DNA of 64,000 nucleotides from positions 10,834,142 to 10,898,141 of the forward strand of contig NC_069097.1 in the NCBI RefSeq assembly GCF_947172395.1, read 5' to 3'. Within the stretch, counting starts at the first letter, position 1. Each line of letters opens with the position of its first letter. Below are positions 1-10,958 of this stretch, one piece after another. The notes under the pieces are model-generated. The model worked only from the letters and a program-made list of their open reading frames with translations, made no database searches and was not told where the DNA came from. The translations under genes were made by a program, and so were the position numbers. This stretch comes from Bicyclus anynana (taxonomy: Eukaryota; Arthropoda; Insecta; Lepidoptera; Nymphalidae).

Positions 1-378
1 TAGTCATTAAAAATTGAATTATTATGTATTTCTGTTTATCACGTTATAATTCTTACTGTGTATTTGTTATTATATTATAGTTTATAGTTTATTTGTTAGC
101 ACTACTATTATTACTACGTTTTACTATTCTTGTACGCTCAAACTGAAATGTACTAGCCTGTAAGTTTCACATAAGTGAATGAGTTAATTCTTAGTGAAAT
201 AATAAATATTTTAAACCCGAACAGACAACGCTAAAAGCTAATGCTAAAATAAATGAACTAGTAGGTAGGTAGGTTTTGTTATTTCGTGACCTCTGAGCAA
301 ACTATAAAATGGCTGGCATGGGTGGAAAACCAGGGTCTGGAGCAATATGGCACGTTGATTCTCTTTCTACGATCACAA
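1..378. other. AT-rich intergenic, no gene seen
   Basis: Low-complexity AT-rich DNA. Open frames are short and have no recognisable motif. Confidence 0.6.
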
Positions 379-491
379 ACGCTTCGAAAATTATTATTTG
401 TATGGGATTGTCATTTGCTGTTGACAGGTCACGTGATCAAGTTATCGATCGAATCTGTCATTCCCATACATTTTTATAGTTATCGAAGCGT
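379..491. repeat. Imperfect inverted repeat, MITE-like
   Basis: Left arm 379-413 (begins ACGCTTCGAAAATTATTA) and right arm 458-491 (ends ATCGAAGCGT) are imperfect reverse complements; both carry TGTATGGGA or its complement. The ~45 bp between them includes CACGTGATC. The compact size and terminal symmetry suggest a short non-autonomous DNA element, but no target duplication was found. Confidence 0.45.
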
Positions 492-588
492 TAGCGTTTT
501 TAGAAAACGACTACAGGCCCACTTAAAATAAATAATAAACAGCATTCAAATCGGTTCACCCGATTAATAGCTACAGTACACATATACA

Positions 589-637
589 CACATCGATCAC
601 ACTTGTAACAAAACTTGTTACAAGTGTGATCGATGTG
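589..637. repeat. Perfect 23-bp palindrome (hairpin)
   Basis: Arms 589-611 and 615-637 are perfect reverse complements (left arm begins CACATCGATCACACTTG) separated by 3 bases. A transcript would form a 23-bp stem. It is not associated with a gene. Confidence 0.9.
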
Positions 638-1186
638 TTTAACTTGTTTAAAAAAAAGTAAATCTGAAAACCGCATCACTGAGTTGTCGGTGGATTAACA
701 AAACAAACCAGTTCCTGCATAGTAAACCCACTCCGTTACTATAAATAGAATCGGTCATTGTAATTATACAAAACAACCCTTGACTGCGTTGGACAGGTTT
801 AATTAAAACTACAGGATTAGCTTTTATTTCCCGACATATTGTGAATGACAGGCCAATAGTATTAAATACACCGGCATCCATCTGACGAGTACATTCTTTC
901 TGTTGCAATGATTTATTTTGATAATACCGATATTTACTCTAGATGTTTTTGGAGTCTACTCCTTAAGAATAGAATTTTCATAATATAGCCCCCGGTATGA
1001 AAAAAATACGGGCAGTAAAATTCGATGTACGAATGACAGCGTTACGTTTTTTGTGCGCAACCTATTCCGCGCACCTTTCACTTTTCGTATGTTAAGACGT
1101 ACATGGTGTATGCTGCGGGGCAACATGCACCTATTTAGACAGTCTATCTGAAAGAGTAAACTCCATTCGTGTGTCGGAGCTGACAC
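638..1186. other. Intergenic, nothing recognised
   Basis: No coding or family-level repeat signal was recognised. Minus-strand open frames of 86 and 111 codons are motif-free and the second runs into the SINE1 copy that follows. Confidence 0.5.
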
Positions 1187-1391
1187 ATTTTTTTTATTCC
1201 TTACGTGGCCCTTGACTACAATCTCAGCTGATGGTAAGTGATGATGCAATCTAAAATGGAATCGGGCTAACTTGTTAGGATGAATCCACACTCCTTTCGG
1301 TTTCTACACGACATCGTACAGGAACGCTAAATCGCTTGGTGGTACGTCTTTGCCAGTTGGATGGTAGCCACGGCCGAAGCTTCCCACCAGC
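1187..1391 (-). mobile_element. SINE1 copy, 5'-truncated
   Basis: The antisense SINE1 body contains the family landmarks GCCCTTGACTACAATCTCA, GATGGTAAGTGATGATGCA and GGAACGCTAAATCGCTTGG. The copy stops at CCCACCAGC, before the tRNA-like head. Confidence 0.75.
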
Positions 1392-1537
1392 TAAAATTTA
1401 ATACTTATTAGAATTACATTATTGGTAAAACTCAAAAACACTCTTAATTCTAATAGACTGATCTACCATGCCTTTTTGGCAATAAAATCACAGCGTCTCC
1501 GACAATTATGACGGTGTTCTCGACACGTCACCTAGTC

Positions 1538-1867
1538 TTTTTTTTTTTATTCTGTACAAGTTAGCCCTTGACTACAATCTCACCTGATGGTAAGTGATGA
1601 TGCAGTCTAAGATGGAAGCGGGCTAACTTGTTAGGAGGAGGATGAAAATTTACACTCCTTTCGGTTTCTACACGACATCGTACCGGAACGCTAAATCGCT
1701 TGGCGGTACGTCTTTGTCGGTAGGGTGGTAACTAGCCACGGCCGAAGCCTCCCACCAGCCAGACCTGGACAAATTAAGAAAACATCAATCAGCCCAGCCG
1801 GGGATCGAACCCAGGACCTCCGTCTTGTAAGTCCACTGCGTATACCACTGCGCCACGGAGGCCGTCA
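1538..1867 (-). mobile_element. SINE1, near full-length
   Basis: On the minus strand the order is tRNA-like head (A-box-like TGGCGCAGTGGTATACGC; B-box-like GGTTCGATCCC), body and A-rich tail. The head reads GGCCTCCGTGGCGCAGTGG. This is a pol III SINE structure and one of the best copies here for defining the family. A short TSD is not clear. Confidence 0.8.
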
Positions 1868-2657
1868 AAAAAGTCACCGGGACGTCAGGATTAATATCAC
1901 TCAATCCACGAACTCTATTGGATTCTACTGCCTTATTAGTCCCTTGGTTAATTACTTTATGCTACAGACAATGAGGTCCAGGGTTCAAACAAACAAAAAC
2001 ACGTGGGATTTTTCTTAGAAGAAAAATCTTAATAGCAGCCTAGAGTTAGGAATTTGGCAGTTGGGAGTTAGCGGAAAGCCGTCGATCCTGCGCCTGATCT
2101 TGCACCAGTCGTATTGGGCTATGAGAGTGAGAGAAAATAGAGTGCAACTGTGCTAGAATATCTGTGGCTAGAACATCATTTCTAGCCAATATGCCTTAAA
2201 GGAGGTGCCCTTATATAGACGTTTTATCTACATAATAGTACTACAGTTCGTCTTAGTCATACCGCGTTTGCATAAACCACTCGGTAGCGCTGCGATCCCA
2301 TTTCGAACCTACAGAAACTACAAAGAAAACTTCATTCACACAATGTAGCCACAGTTAAACGAAGAGACAAATATAAAAGTTCGTTGACCTTGTAAGACTA
2401 ATATCGGGTATATAGCTCCACCTTCCCATTCTAAGCTAAAACCTTAAGCCGGTATCAAAAAAGGTCCTCGTAAAACAGCCTGCTAATTCGCGCTTTCATC
2501 CTTAACCCGGGGGCCACACAAAAATGAAAATTGCGGTTACGGGTACCATTCCACCGCTTATTGCAAGACTTATTATGCCATGCCACTAGGATGATAACGT
2601 GCCATAGCTGAAGATCAGATTAAAAACATTTTGAAAAACATAAATGTAAAACATTTA
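1868..2657. other. Intergenic with a diverged repeat fragment
   Basis: About 2043-2180 (GCCGTCGATCCTGCGCCTGA, GGGCTATGAGAGTGA) resembles a repeat seen widely in lepidopteran genomes, from memory. No gene was recognised in the remainder. Confidence 0.4.
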
Positions 2658-2877
2658 GCTGGTGGGAGGCTTCAGCCGTGGCTAGTTACCACCCTACCGA
2701 CAAAGACGTACCGCCAAGTGATTTAGCGTTCCGGTACGATGTCGCGTAGAAACCGAAAGGAGTGTGGATTTTCATCCTCCTCCTAACAAGTTAGTCGGCT
2801 TTCATCTTAGATTACGTCATCACTTACCATCAGGTGAGATTGTAGTCAAGGGTTAACTTGTAAAAAATAAAAAAAAT
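2658..2877 (+). mobile_element. SINE1 copy, head missing
   Basis: Body from AGCTGGTGGGAGGCTT through GATTGTAGTCAAGGGTTAAC, followed by an A-rich tail. The tRNA-like head is absent, consistent with 5' truncation. Confidence 0.75.
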
Positions 2878-2920
2878 GTTCCAGACTTGACTCAATTAAG
2901 TGACTGTTCAATTGACGGTT

Positions 2921-3028
2921 CATCATCATCATCATCGTATCAGCCGATGGACGTCCACTGCAGGACATAGGCCTTTTGTAAGGACTTCCAAACATCACGA
3001 TCCTGAGCCACCTGCATCAATTTCGTAA
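2921..3028 (-). mobile_element. RTE LINE 3'-end fragment
   Basis: A (CAT)n tract followed by CAGCCGATGGACGTCCACTG and antisense 3' ORF sequence. It matches the last codons of the full-length RTE at 35,900-35,986 in antisense, so it is a severely 5'-truncated copy. Confidence 0.75.
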
Positions 3029-3221
3029 AAGAAACCTTATATTATAATTCCGCTTTATCATAGACTCGAGTTCATTGCATATGAACGCTTGTATGTAAAA
3101 TTATACTACAGCCTTTCTTGATGAGTACTGTTTACCAACAAACTAATTTATAATGAGGGTATATTTTTAAACTGTATTTTGTTTTATTTTATTAGTTATA
3201 TAATTATTTTGTGTTCTGTTC

Positions 3222-3445
3222 TTCCCTCCTAAGGGTCTGACAGAATACCAGCGTTGTGGGTACTGATGTACTCACAACAAATTTTAGCTGAGTCAGGTCC
3301 ATTTTTTTGGCACTACATATTTTCTATATATATATGTATTAGTTATAAGTTATTATTACAATGTAAATGTATTAGTTTTAAGTTATTATGTAGTTATGTG
3401 TTGTGTTAACAAATAAATGATTTCTATTCTATTCTATTCTATTCT
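3222..3445 (+). mobile_element. LINE 3' UTR with (TTCTA)n tail
   Basis: Begins with GGTCTGACAGAATACCAGCG and CTGAGTCAGGTCC, contains AATAAATGA and ends in about five TTCTA units. This looks like the 3' end of a non-LTR retrotransposon (CR1/jockey-type tail, from memory). No coding part remains. Confidence 0.55.
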
Positions 3446-3682
3446 AAATAACTAGTCATTTCACACTTAATAATAATTATAATTAACTTGTTCTTAAATT
3501 AATGAAAATAAATTAGATTAATAAGCTTAGAACAATTAGATATGGATAATATATTTTATATAACATTTTATAAACAAACTATACATAATTTAAATAAATA
3601 AATTATAAAATGACATGTGTTTTCTACCTTCATTTCTACTTTCTTTGTTGGTAAACTGTACTTATCAAGAAAGGCTTTTTTT
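3446..3682. other. AT-rich spacer
   Basis: Very AT-rich sequence with no feature recognised. Confidence 0.5.
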
Positions 3683-3683
3683 T

Positions 3684-4014
3684 GACGGCCTCCGTGGCGC
3701 AGTGGTATGCTCGGTGGATTTACATGACGGAGGTCCTAGGTTCAATTCCCGGCGGGGCCGATTGAGGTTTTCTTAATTGGTCCTGGTCTGGCTGATGGGA
3801 GACTTCGGCTGTGGCTAGTTACCACCCTACCGACAAAGACGTACCGCCAAGCGATTTAGCGTTCCGGTACGATACCGTGTAGAAATCGAAAGAAGTATAG
3901 ATTTTCATCCTCCTCTAACCTAGTTAGCCCGCTTCCATCTTAGATTGCATCATCACATATCATCAGGTGAGATTGTAGTCAGGGGCTAACTTGTAAAGAA
4001 TAAAAAAAAAAAAA
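3684..4014 (+). mobile_element. SINE1, near full-length
   Basis: Order: tRNA-like head GACGGCCTCCGTGGCGCAGT with B-box-like GGTTCAATTCCC, body, LINE-like 3' section (TTGCATCATCACATATCATC) and A-rich tail. It is a reference plus-strand copy. Confidence 0.82.
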
Positions 4015-4705
4015 TAGGCTGTAATATAGATGCACAATTTCAAAACGTGCGTTACATTTATATTATCTAGGTAGTCAAACAAAATGCTTTGACCAAGTTA
4101 GTAAAGTCTATTATCCCTACAAAAACTTTCCAAGTTGTCAAAAAATACAAGTCACCATTTTCTGCCCCCTCACACATGCAAATTATCATCGCTATATCCC
4201 GTTTTTCGTATAAGTATCTTTATCAGCAGTAAGCACTCATATTTCAGCTTACAACGGTATATACTGTGGGCAATATGGCAATATAATACGTTACATAAAC
4301 ATGATACGTAAAATTCACCTCTACGACCATCACAATAACGGTTTTATTTGTTTGCATGTTACGCTGTTGATAATACACGTTTTTCTTGTCGATAGTCGCT
4401 CTGGTGGAAAAACGTATTTTCACAAAGCGATGGTGAAACGGTAATACTTGTACATAATAAGGTCGTAATATTAAGAAATATGGTAAGCAGGCAAGATAAC
4501 TGGGAATCTCTTAGTTAATAATTGCAAGGTTTTGAGTTTAATTCCTTACTCGGGTCTTTAAATTATCGGATCGAGAAAGATTCAAATTCCGATGATATAT
4601 TGGTTCGAACTAGTCACTAGTGCGTCGAAACTGAGGTGAACAAAAATTGCTAATTGACTTAATTTAATTTAGTCGCATAGTTACCAACGAAAGTTATTTA
4701 AACGA
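4015..4705. other. Intergenic, nothing recognised
   Basis: No sustained ORF and no repeat family recognised. Confidence 0.5.
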
Positions 4706-5023
4706 TTTTTTTATTCTCTACAAGTAAGCCCTTGACTACAATCTCACCTAATGGTAAAAATTATCATGCAATCTAAGATGGAAGCGGGCTAACTTGTTAG
4801 GAGTAGGATGAAAATCCACACTCCTTTCGGTATCTACATGAAATCATACCAGAACGCTAAATTGCTTGGCAGTACGTCTTTGTCGGTAGGGTGGTAACTA
4901 GTAGGTTGAAGTCTCCCACCAGCCAGACCTGGACCAATTAAGAAAACCTAAATCGGCCCAATCGTCACCGTCTTGTAAATCCACCGCGCATACCACTGCG
5001 CGCATACGACTGCGGAGGTCGAC
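4706..5023 (-). mobile_element. SINE1, near full-length, diverged
   Basis: Antisense copy with A-rich tail at 4706 and degraded head at 4970-5023, where GCGCATACNACTGCG is duplicated. It is more diverged than the copy at 1538-1867. Confidence 0.75.
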
Positions 5024-5074
5024 AAAAAAACATTTAACTCCAAAATAGCATTATATCGTTAATTTCATCAGTGT

Positions 5075-5248
5075 GCCTAGTGGGAGTTTTCAATATTTGC
5101 ATACTGTTACTATCGCGTTAACGTAAACGCGAATTTATATGGAATTGAAACAGTTGTGCAGTAGTGCCACTAGATGGTGCTGCTTCGATTCCTTAGAAAT
5201 TCGCGTTTACGTTAACGCGATAGTAACAGTATCAAACTGCCACTAGGC
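5075..5248. mobile_element. MITE with long terminal inverted repeats
   Basis: Arms beginning GCCTAGTGG(G/C)AGTTT flank a perfect ~36-bp inner inverted repeat (ATACTGTTACTATCGCGTTA and its complement). The left arm has an extra ~12 bases (TTCAATATTTGC) relative to the right. The 174-bp length and foldback structure fit a non-autonomous DNA transposon. The superfamily is unknown. Confidence 0.75.
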
Positions 5249-5474
5249 CCTCTGTACGTGCCAACGAATAATTCAATTGAGTTTATTAGACGAGTTAAGT
5301 AATCTAATCTGACTAGATCGGACTTCATCTGGATCTTTTAGGATTAACTAACGAAAAGTTGGAACTTAGACACTTTCTGTAAAACTACAAGTATGAGCAG
5401 AATAAATTGAATCCTGAATTGAATCTTCCATTGAAAGCTATTTCTAAAGAGTTCTAAAGAGTAAAGAGTTCTTA

Positions 5475-5797
5475 TTTTTTTTATTATCTACAAGTTAGTT
5501 TTAGTGGCGCGGTGGATTTACAAGACAAAAATCGTGAGTTCGGTCCCCGGCTGGGCCGATTGAGGTTTTCTTAATTGGTCCAGGTGGGAGACTTCGGCCG
5601 TGGCTAGTTACCACCCTACCGGCAAATGTACCGCCAAGCGATTTAGCGTTCCGGTACGATGTCGTGTAGAAACCGAAAAGAGTGTGGATTCATCCTACTC
5701 CTAACAAGTTAGCTCGCTTCCATCTTAGATTGCATCATCACTTACTATCAGGTGAGATTGTAGTCAAGGCCTAACTTGTAAAGAATAAAAAAAAAAG
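5475..5797 (+). mobile_element. SINE1 copy with inverted tail stub at its 5' end
   Basis: A short antisense tail piece (TTTTTTATTATCTACAAGTTAG) runs directly into a plus-strand copy from the A box (TAGTGGCGCGGTGGATTTAC) to the A-rich tail. Part of the head is lost. Confidence 0.7.
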
Positions 5798-6169
5798 AAA
5801 AATTACAGTTTTTTTATTTTTACTACCTGTGTGTGAAGGTGGAAGCTGATCCAATAGCGTTTAAGTATAATTTGGTGGAAAGGCAACTTTATACTTTACG
5901 ACATCAAACGGGACACCTGTCATGCTTAACGAAAACAAACAAAACAATTAATTAGATCTATTTGTTATTCAAATCACGTAGCCTGGGGTAATCAAAATCT
6001 GTGTTGACAAAGGTTCCAAGTTTCCTAAGCGATTTATGATACGGATTTAACCTTAATGGTATGGTGACGTTACGGTATATTCAGCACCCATATAAAAATT
6101 TTTTATGTGCATGATATCCCATAATTAATGGCTGAAATTCATTACCAAGTTTATTTTTTTATTGGGTAA
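5798..6169. other. Intergenic, nothing recognised
   Basis: No gene or repeat family recognised. Confidence 0.5.
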
Positions 6170-6340
6170 CTAGCGGACTTCGTCCGCGTGGAAATCAGTT
6201 TTGAACAAATCCCACCATGGATTTTTCCGGGATAAAAAGTATCTATCTTTGTTTTAACTTTCAACCAAATCTGTTCAGTAGTTGCGGCGTTATAGAGTAA
6301 CAAACATCCAAACAAAAATTCATACAAACTTTGGCGTAAT
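6170..6340 (-). mobile_element. Helitron-like element (HLE), short copy
   Basis: The 3' end on the minus strand is GACGAAGTCCGCTAG followed by T, preceded by family sequence (ATGGATTTTTCCGGGATAAA in plus orientation). The 5' end is degraded. It belongs to the same family as the copies at 14312, 15036 and 43564. Confidence 0.65.
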
Positions 6341-6423
6341 GAATCCATTGATTATAATTGAACCGTCTGTATAATAATGAATACAGGATGTAGGATTATT
6401 ATCACATACGCAAATATTTTCTG

Positions 6424-6445
6424 AAAAAAAAAAAAAAAAAAAAAA
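6424..6445. repeat. Poly(A) tract
   Basis: A run of 22 A residues with no recognisable retrotransposon body upstream. Confidence 0.9.
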
Positions 6446-6649
6446 CAATTACAACGAATGAATAATCGCTCAACTTTCCTCGGTTTCCCTGAGCGTGTCT
6501 TCCATATTTCTTTATATCATTAAATGTCTTTCACATTACCCACTCAACCTTTTACTAAGGGTTCTCTGCGATATACCTAGATCAAGGTCTACGTACATTG
6601 TTCTTTTGTCTATATTTTTAAATAACTCAAGTATACACTTATCCGTTAT

Positions 6650-6836
6650 TCACATGAGAGTTTTTTAACGGACGTTAAAAATGCGTTTCAAATATAGTAT
6701 GAAGTTAAATGAAGGTCTATTTCCAACGCCCAAAATTGAAAATGTAAGATCGAAATGCTCGAAAAAAAGCGTCGTATTTTAAAAACTCTGTAGTGTGAAT
6801 ATATGCTTGGGAAAACATTTGTTGTATTTGAACGCT
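6650..6836. mobile_element. MITE copy, diverged, related to 22703-22920
   Basis: Shares ATAGTATGAAGTTA, GAAGGTCTATTTCCAACGC and AAAAAAGCGTCGT with the 22.7 kb MITE in the same order. Its right terminus is degraded. Confidence 0.6.
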
Positions 6837-7748
6837 CTCGGGGCTTAAACCGGTGTACCCGTTAAAATAAAATGAAATTTTTAAACACAGAAAAAAGCAC
6901 AGCAGTGTTTGCTCAACTTTTTTGATTTATCACAAATTTAACTACTAACTATAAATGTTGAATTATTAACAACAAAATTGGCAGTTTTTCATTTACAATA
7001 GCATTTTTATATTTTGTGTTCATCACTTTAATAGAGAGTAGATTGTTTGGTTGTAGATCAAAATCTGAGGTTTAATTTTTTTTTTTTAAATACACGTATG
7101 GTGTGTGTGTGCTAAATATCGCGTGGTCATATGGCCGGGCGCCGTCTTTTAAGGTAAATCTTATGTTTATTTATTATACAATGATATTACAATAATATGA
7201 ATGGAATATTTAAATATGAACTATTTTGTTAAAAGTCACGAGAAAATGTAGCACGAAAATAAATAGTTTTGAAATTATCGAACACTAAACTTCAAAATGG
7301 ATCAAAAGACCCCCGTCCGTCTTTCTAGTGTTATTGGATTACAAGTATATTTTTAATTACTTGAACTATTTTTTTTAATTACTTAAACTATAGATGTATT
7401 TTTAGATCGGCTTATCTCGGACGTAAAAGGAAAAATCCTCATTTTCTTCGTGTAGACGGATTACGTACTACACTCAGAAAAGAGAGTTTTAATAAAATAA
7501 GATCTAAAGACATGCTTTGAAGATTTTGCACGTCTGATAAAGAATCGCGGTAGCTGGGTACTTTAATATTTTAACAATATTTTATAGAAAATATTAACAA
7601 AAGCTTCATTGTATCGCCTAGTCAGAAAAGCCCCAAAAGATGTATTTATGGTAAAATTCTTTGTACACTTGTATAAAAATGAATTGCTATTCTTTTGTCT
7701 CGCTAAATCTTATTTATAGCTATCACTACAAGCTTGACCGATTTGAAT
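6837..7748. other. Intergenic, nothing recognised
   Basis: AT-rich sequence with a short GTGTGTGTGT tract near 7100. No coding signal was found. Confidence 0.5.
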
Positions 7749-7793
7749 AATTTATTTTTATTATTGGTAAACCACCAATAATAAAAATAAATT
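7749..7793. repeat. Perfect 20-bp AT-rich palindrome
   Basis: Arms AATTTATTTTTATTATTGGT (7749-7768) and its exact complement (7774-7793) are separated by AAACC. Confidence 0.9.
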
Positions 7794-7870
7794 TTATTTA
7801 TTTTTATTATTAAGGCAATTAAAATAGCCGCGGTTAAGGAACGTGATAATTAATTTCTTATATATATATA

Positions 7871-8148
7871 ACTGAAAAGTTAGAGGTGCATTCCCCGGAC
7901 CGGATTAAAGCCTACGCCCTCTGAATCGATGGCATATCCACTTGGTTATAACGGCTTTAAGAAATTAACTATTAATTATTATCACGCGTTTCAAACGGTG
8001 AAGGAAAAACATCGTGAAGAAACCTGAAAATTTTCTCAATTCTTTAGGTATGTGAAGTCTACCAATTTGCATTGGGCCAGCGTGGTGGACTATTGGCCTA
8101 ACCCCTCTCATTCTGAGGGGAGACTGGATTGTCAATGATGGTGATGAT
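7871..8148. mobile_element. SINE2 fold-back chimera
   Basis: 7871-7950 is the SINE2 head in antisense (CGGACCGGATT, TATCCACTTGG). From ~7958 the body continues in sense (TTTCAAACGGTGAAGGAAAA, GGGCCAGCGTGGTGGACTAT). Head and body therefore point in opposite directions. Confidence 0.65.
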
Positions 8149-8529
8149 TATGGTGGTTAAGGAAAATGAAATAAAGGAGACCTAAAACAGCAGAAAAGCC
8201 ACATTTAACGAAATAGGTGTTGTTTAACAAGATTTGCACCCGATAAAAGAAAAAAAGTTTATAAGGTAAACTGTTATATAATTTTCGCAATGGAACTTGA
8301 ATCCAGTCAGTGTAGAATAAATAAAGAGAGGGGACCGGGAAAGCGAGTGTCGCACGACTATTCAGCCTCGCGAAAAATAAAGGAGAGTTTACGAAGCTGA
8401 CTGCCAAGAAGAAGAAGTTGAAAAAAATTCCAACTAATAAAAAAACTTCCAACTTTAAGTGTATCGGCACACGTCATACAGTTAGTTTGCCGTTTTATAC
8501 ATTAATTAATAATATATTTTAACGGCCTA

Positions 8530-8574
8530 CTGCATTGTCAGGAGTACTCCAGACTCCTACTCCTGACAATGCAG
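8530..8574. repeat. Perfect 17-bp palindrome with 11-nt loop
   Basis: Arms 8530-8546 (CTGCATTGTCAGGAGTA) and 8558-8574 are exact reverse complements. Confidence 0.9.
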
Positions 8575-8623
8575 AGTATCTACTCCTACAAGGGTAGGAG
8601 AGGAGAACCTTATGGGACGGACC

Positions 8624-8945
8624 TTAGCGGACGCCCGTGATGTCGTCCGTTTGGAAGTCAATGTAAACTTTCAACCCCTATTTCACCACCTTTGGGGTTG
8701 AATTTTGAAAATTCTTGAAATTAAATTGAATGATTATATTTAATATTTTTTTAAGATTCTAAACAAATTTTTAAAAGTGTGACTCTAATAATTTTTATTT
8801 TAGGGTCAAAAAGTACCCTATGTTTTGCTCCAAAGTCCCATTTATCATAATACTAAAATTCATCTTGATCAGTTCAGTCGTTTATAGCCGTAAAAAGGTA
8901 ACAGACAGACAGACAGACTTACTTTCGCATTTCTAATATCATGAA
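8624..8945 (-). mobile_element. Helitron-like element, second family
   Basis: The minus-strand 3' end is GGACGACATCACGGGCGTCCGCTAA. The interior contains ACAGACAGACAGACTTACTT and the 5' end lies near a plus-strand CTAATATCATGAAT. The terminus matches the other HLEs but the interior differs, suggesting a separate subfamily. Confidence 0.5.
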
Positions 8946-9076
8946 TGCGAGTAGGGATATACGAATATAAGCTTAAGCCAAATACGCTTCTCTAATACGG
9001 GTTGTCGGGCATAGGATAGTCTATATTTGTGGATGTTTATAATTTTATGTTAATAATATTAGGTGGCTAAAAATAA

Positions 9077-9180
9077 TTAATATTCCGATTCCTCTCCAAT
9101 AAATCGGAAAATAATAAGAGTGGGTACGACAATACTCCAGCGGGGCGGGGATCAAACCACCACCTCTCGGCAATGACTCC
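9077..9180 (-). mobile_element. SINE3 copy, head truncated
   Basis: On the minus strand: B-box-like GGTTTGATCCCCGCCCCGCT followed by ATTGTCGTACCCACTC. It matches the copies at 21943 and 62471. The head is cut where the adjacent RTE fragment begins. Confidence 0.65.
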
Positions 9181-9188
9181 GACCCCTT

Positions 9189-9522
9189 TCATCATCATCA
9201 TCATATCAGCCGATGGACGTCTACTGCAGGACATAGGCCTTTTGTAGGGACTTCCAAACATCACGATACTGAGCCACCTGCATCCAGCGAATCCCTGCGA
9301 CTTGCTTGATGTCGTCAGTCCACCTGGTGGGGGGTCGACCAACACTGCGCTTACTAGTGCGGGGTCGCCATCAGCACTTTGGGACCCCAACGTCCATCGG
9401 CTCTTTGAACTATGTGCACCGCCATTGCCATTTCAGCTTCGTGACACGATGAACTATGCCGGTGATTTTGGTTCTTCTGTGGTTCTCCGCATGTCTGATT
9501 CGTTCACACAGTTACATCAACT
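9189..9522 (-). mobile_element. RTE LINE 3' fragment, 5'-truncated
   Basis: An antisense copy of the last ~110 codons of the RTE ORF. Recognisable pieces include GRWGPKVL and the counterpart of the C-terminal WRSMQEAYVQQW region, broken by frameshifts. It has a (TGA)n tail, unlike the full-length copy whose tail is TAAGG-type. Confidence 0.8.
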
Positions 9523-9949
9523 TGCCAGTATTTAAAAGGCAACCTCAAGGAAAATTAAGATTATACAATTATTTCATCCTACGACCTTCGATGAATATAA
9601 ATTCGTGGTAAATTCACAAGACGAACCCGAGATATTACGAGATAGATTGCGGATGTAATCCAATTTATATCGACGTGATTGCGTTAGTTATTGCCACTAA
9701 AACATCGACGGATTTTAGTAGGCTTGCTTACGTTTCTACTAATTAAATAATGGCTAGAAGCTTTTTGCCTATTTTTACATAATTAAGAACAATTGACAGT
9801 TGACTACAATAATTAACAACAGACGAGAAACTTGTTAGGAAGTTACTGACATTTAAATTATTAGTCCAATTAAAAAGTATTTAGAACAAAGAAACGTTTG
9901 TTTAAAATACTTTTTCTACATATTTTGAGTATTCACACTTGACACGCTT
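9523..9949. other. Intergenic, nothing recognised
   Basis: No gene or repeat family recognised. Confidence 0.5.
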
Positions 9950-10190
9950 TATATTTTTAACCCCTCACGCAAAAAGAGGGGTGTCATAAGTTTCTGTCTG
10001 TATTTCTGTCTGTTATTCTGTCTGTGGCACCATAGCTCCTGAACGAATGCAGCAATTTCAATTTAGTTCTATTTGTATCAAAGGTGAGTTACGGGCGAGT
10101 GTTCTTAGACATGTTTCGAGCCGTTTAAAAGTTGTGGGGGTTGAAAGTGGGGAAGAACAACCGAATGTAAGAGAAAATTGACGATTTGAT
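9950..10190 (+). repeat. Dispersed repeat, CCCCTCACGC family
   Basis: Starts with an imperfect hairpin (CCCCTCACGCAAAAAGAGGGG) and a (CTGT)-rich tract, then CTCCTGAACGAATGCAGCAA. I recognise this as a common lepidopteran dispersed repeat from memory, possibly helitron-related. The boundaries are approximate. Confidence 0.4.
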
Positions 10191-10335
10191 CGTAATTAAT
10201 AATTTCATGACATTCGGGGGTCTTTCAAAATTTCCAATTTTATGTTATTAACAGTATTAGTTAATACCACTATATCTTACATTTTTTCAAATAGTATTTA
10301 ATAATTATACTCGTATGAGTCCAACTACATTTACC

Positions 10336-10410
10336 TATACTTCTATACTAATATTTTTAAGAGGTAAGGTTTGTAGTATTGCATCTCTGCATCTACTAAA
10401 CTAATTTTGA
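10336..10410 (+). repeat. HLE-like 5' fragment
   Basis: CTATACTAATATTTTTAAGAGG followed by GTTTGTAGTATTGCATC. It resembles the 5' end of the HLE at 16047. Confidence 0.4.
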
Positions 10411-10487
10411 AAGCAAATGCCACATAACAAAAGCCCGTCTTTAGAGTAGGAATACAATATCATCATTAAATCCATATTCAGCTCACT

Positions 10488-10622
10488 GTTTTACCGTTTG
10501 AGACACGTGGTATTTAATTTCTTAAAATGCACGCAACTGAAAAGTTAGTGGTGCATGCACCGGAGCGGATTCAAACCTACGCCCTCCAATCAAAGGCAGA
10601 GGTCATATCCACTAGGATGTCA
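10488..10622 (-). mobile_element. SINE2 fragment
   Basis: Antisense head and proximal body: TTTGAGACACGTGGTATTTA, CACCGGAGCGGATTCAAACC and TATCCACTAGG. The distal part is missing. Confidence 0.7.
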
Positions 10623-10745
10623 CGTCTCTCAATACCATATCAGTGCATTGATTTTAAGAATTGTTACGAGGATTGTTTCGTTCTTATTATTTATAGTTAC
10701 TTCATTAACAAATGAACTAACTAAAAATGGCTATGTAGTTTTAAT

Positions 10746-10958
10746 CTGTACGCCGTAGAAGTAGGTGCGAGAGGATTACCAGCAAAATCTCTCTATAACT
10801 TGCTTAAAGACCTTGGCCTCTCTAGAAGTGCAGCTAGTTCTATATTAGAACGAGTATCCAAAGCTGCTCTAGTAAGATCCTTCCAAATTTGGCTAGGCAG
10901 GGAGAACAACACGAGCAGAGAACGGGGAGTGTTGATCGATCGTCAAGGAATTCCATAA
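10746..10958 (+). pseudogene. C-terminal remnant of a LINE ORF
   Basis: An open stretch of 70 codons with no own start, ending in TAA. It reads VEVGARGLPAKSLYNLLKDL and then ERVSKAALVRSFQIWLGR, a pattern I recognise from the extreme C-termini of lepidopteran non-LTR retrotransposon ORF2 proteins. No upstream RT or endonuclease is present, so this is a 5'-truncated dead copy. 10959-11145 may be its 3' UTR. Confidence 0.55.

Noticed and set aside
3684..3760. tRNA gene in the GGCCTCCGTGGCGCAGTGG region (and similar heads of SINE2 and SINE3)
   Set aside because: A and B boxes are present but the acceptor stem and anticodon arm do not form properly, and every copy continues into a shared SINE body.
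8132..8470. 112-codon frame ending in a poly-His stretch
   Set aside because: The histidines come from the CAT/ATG repeat tail of a SINE. No other protein signal.
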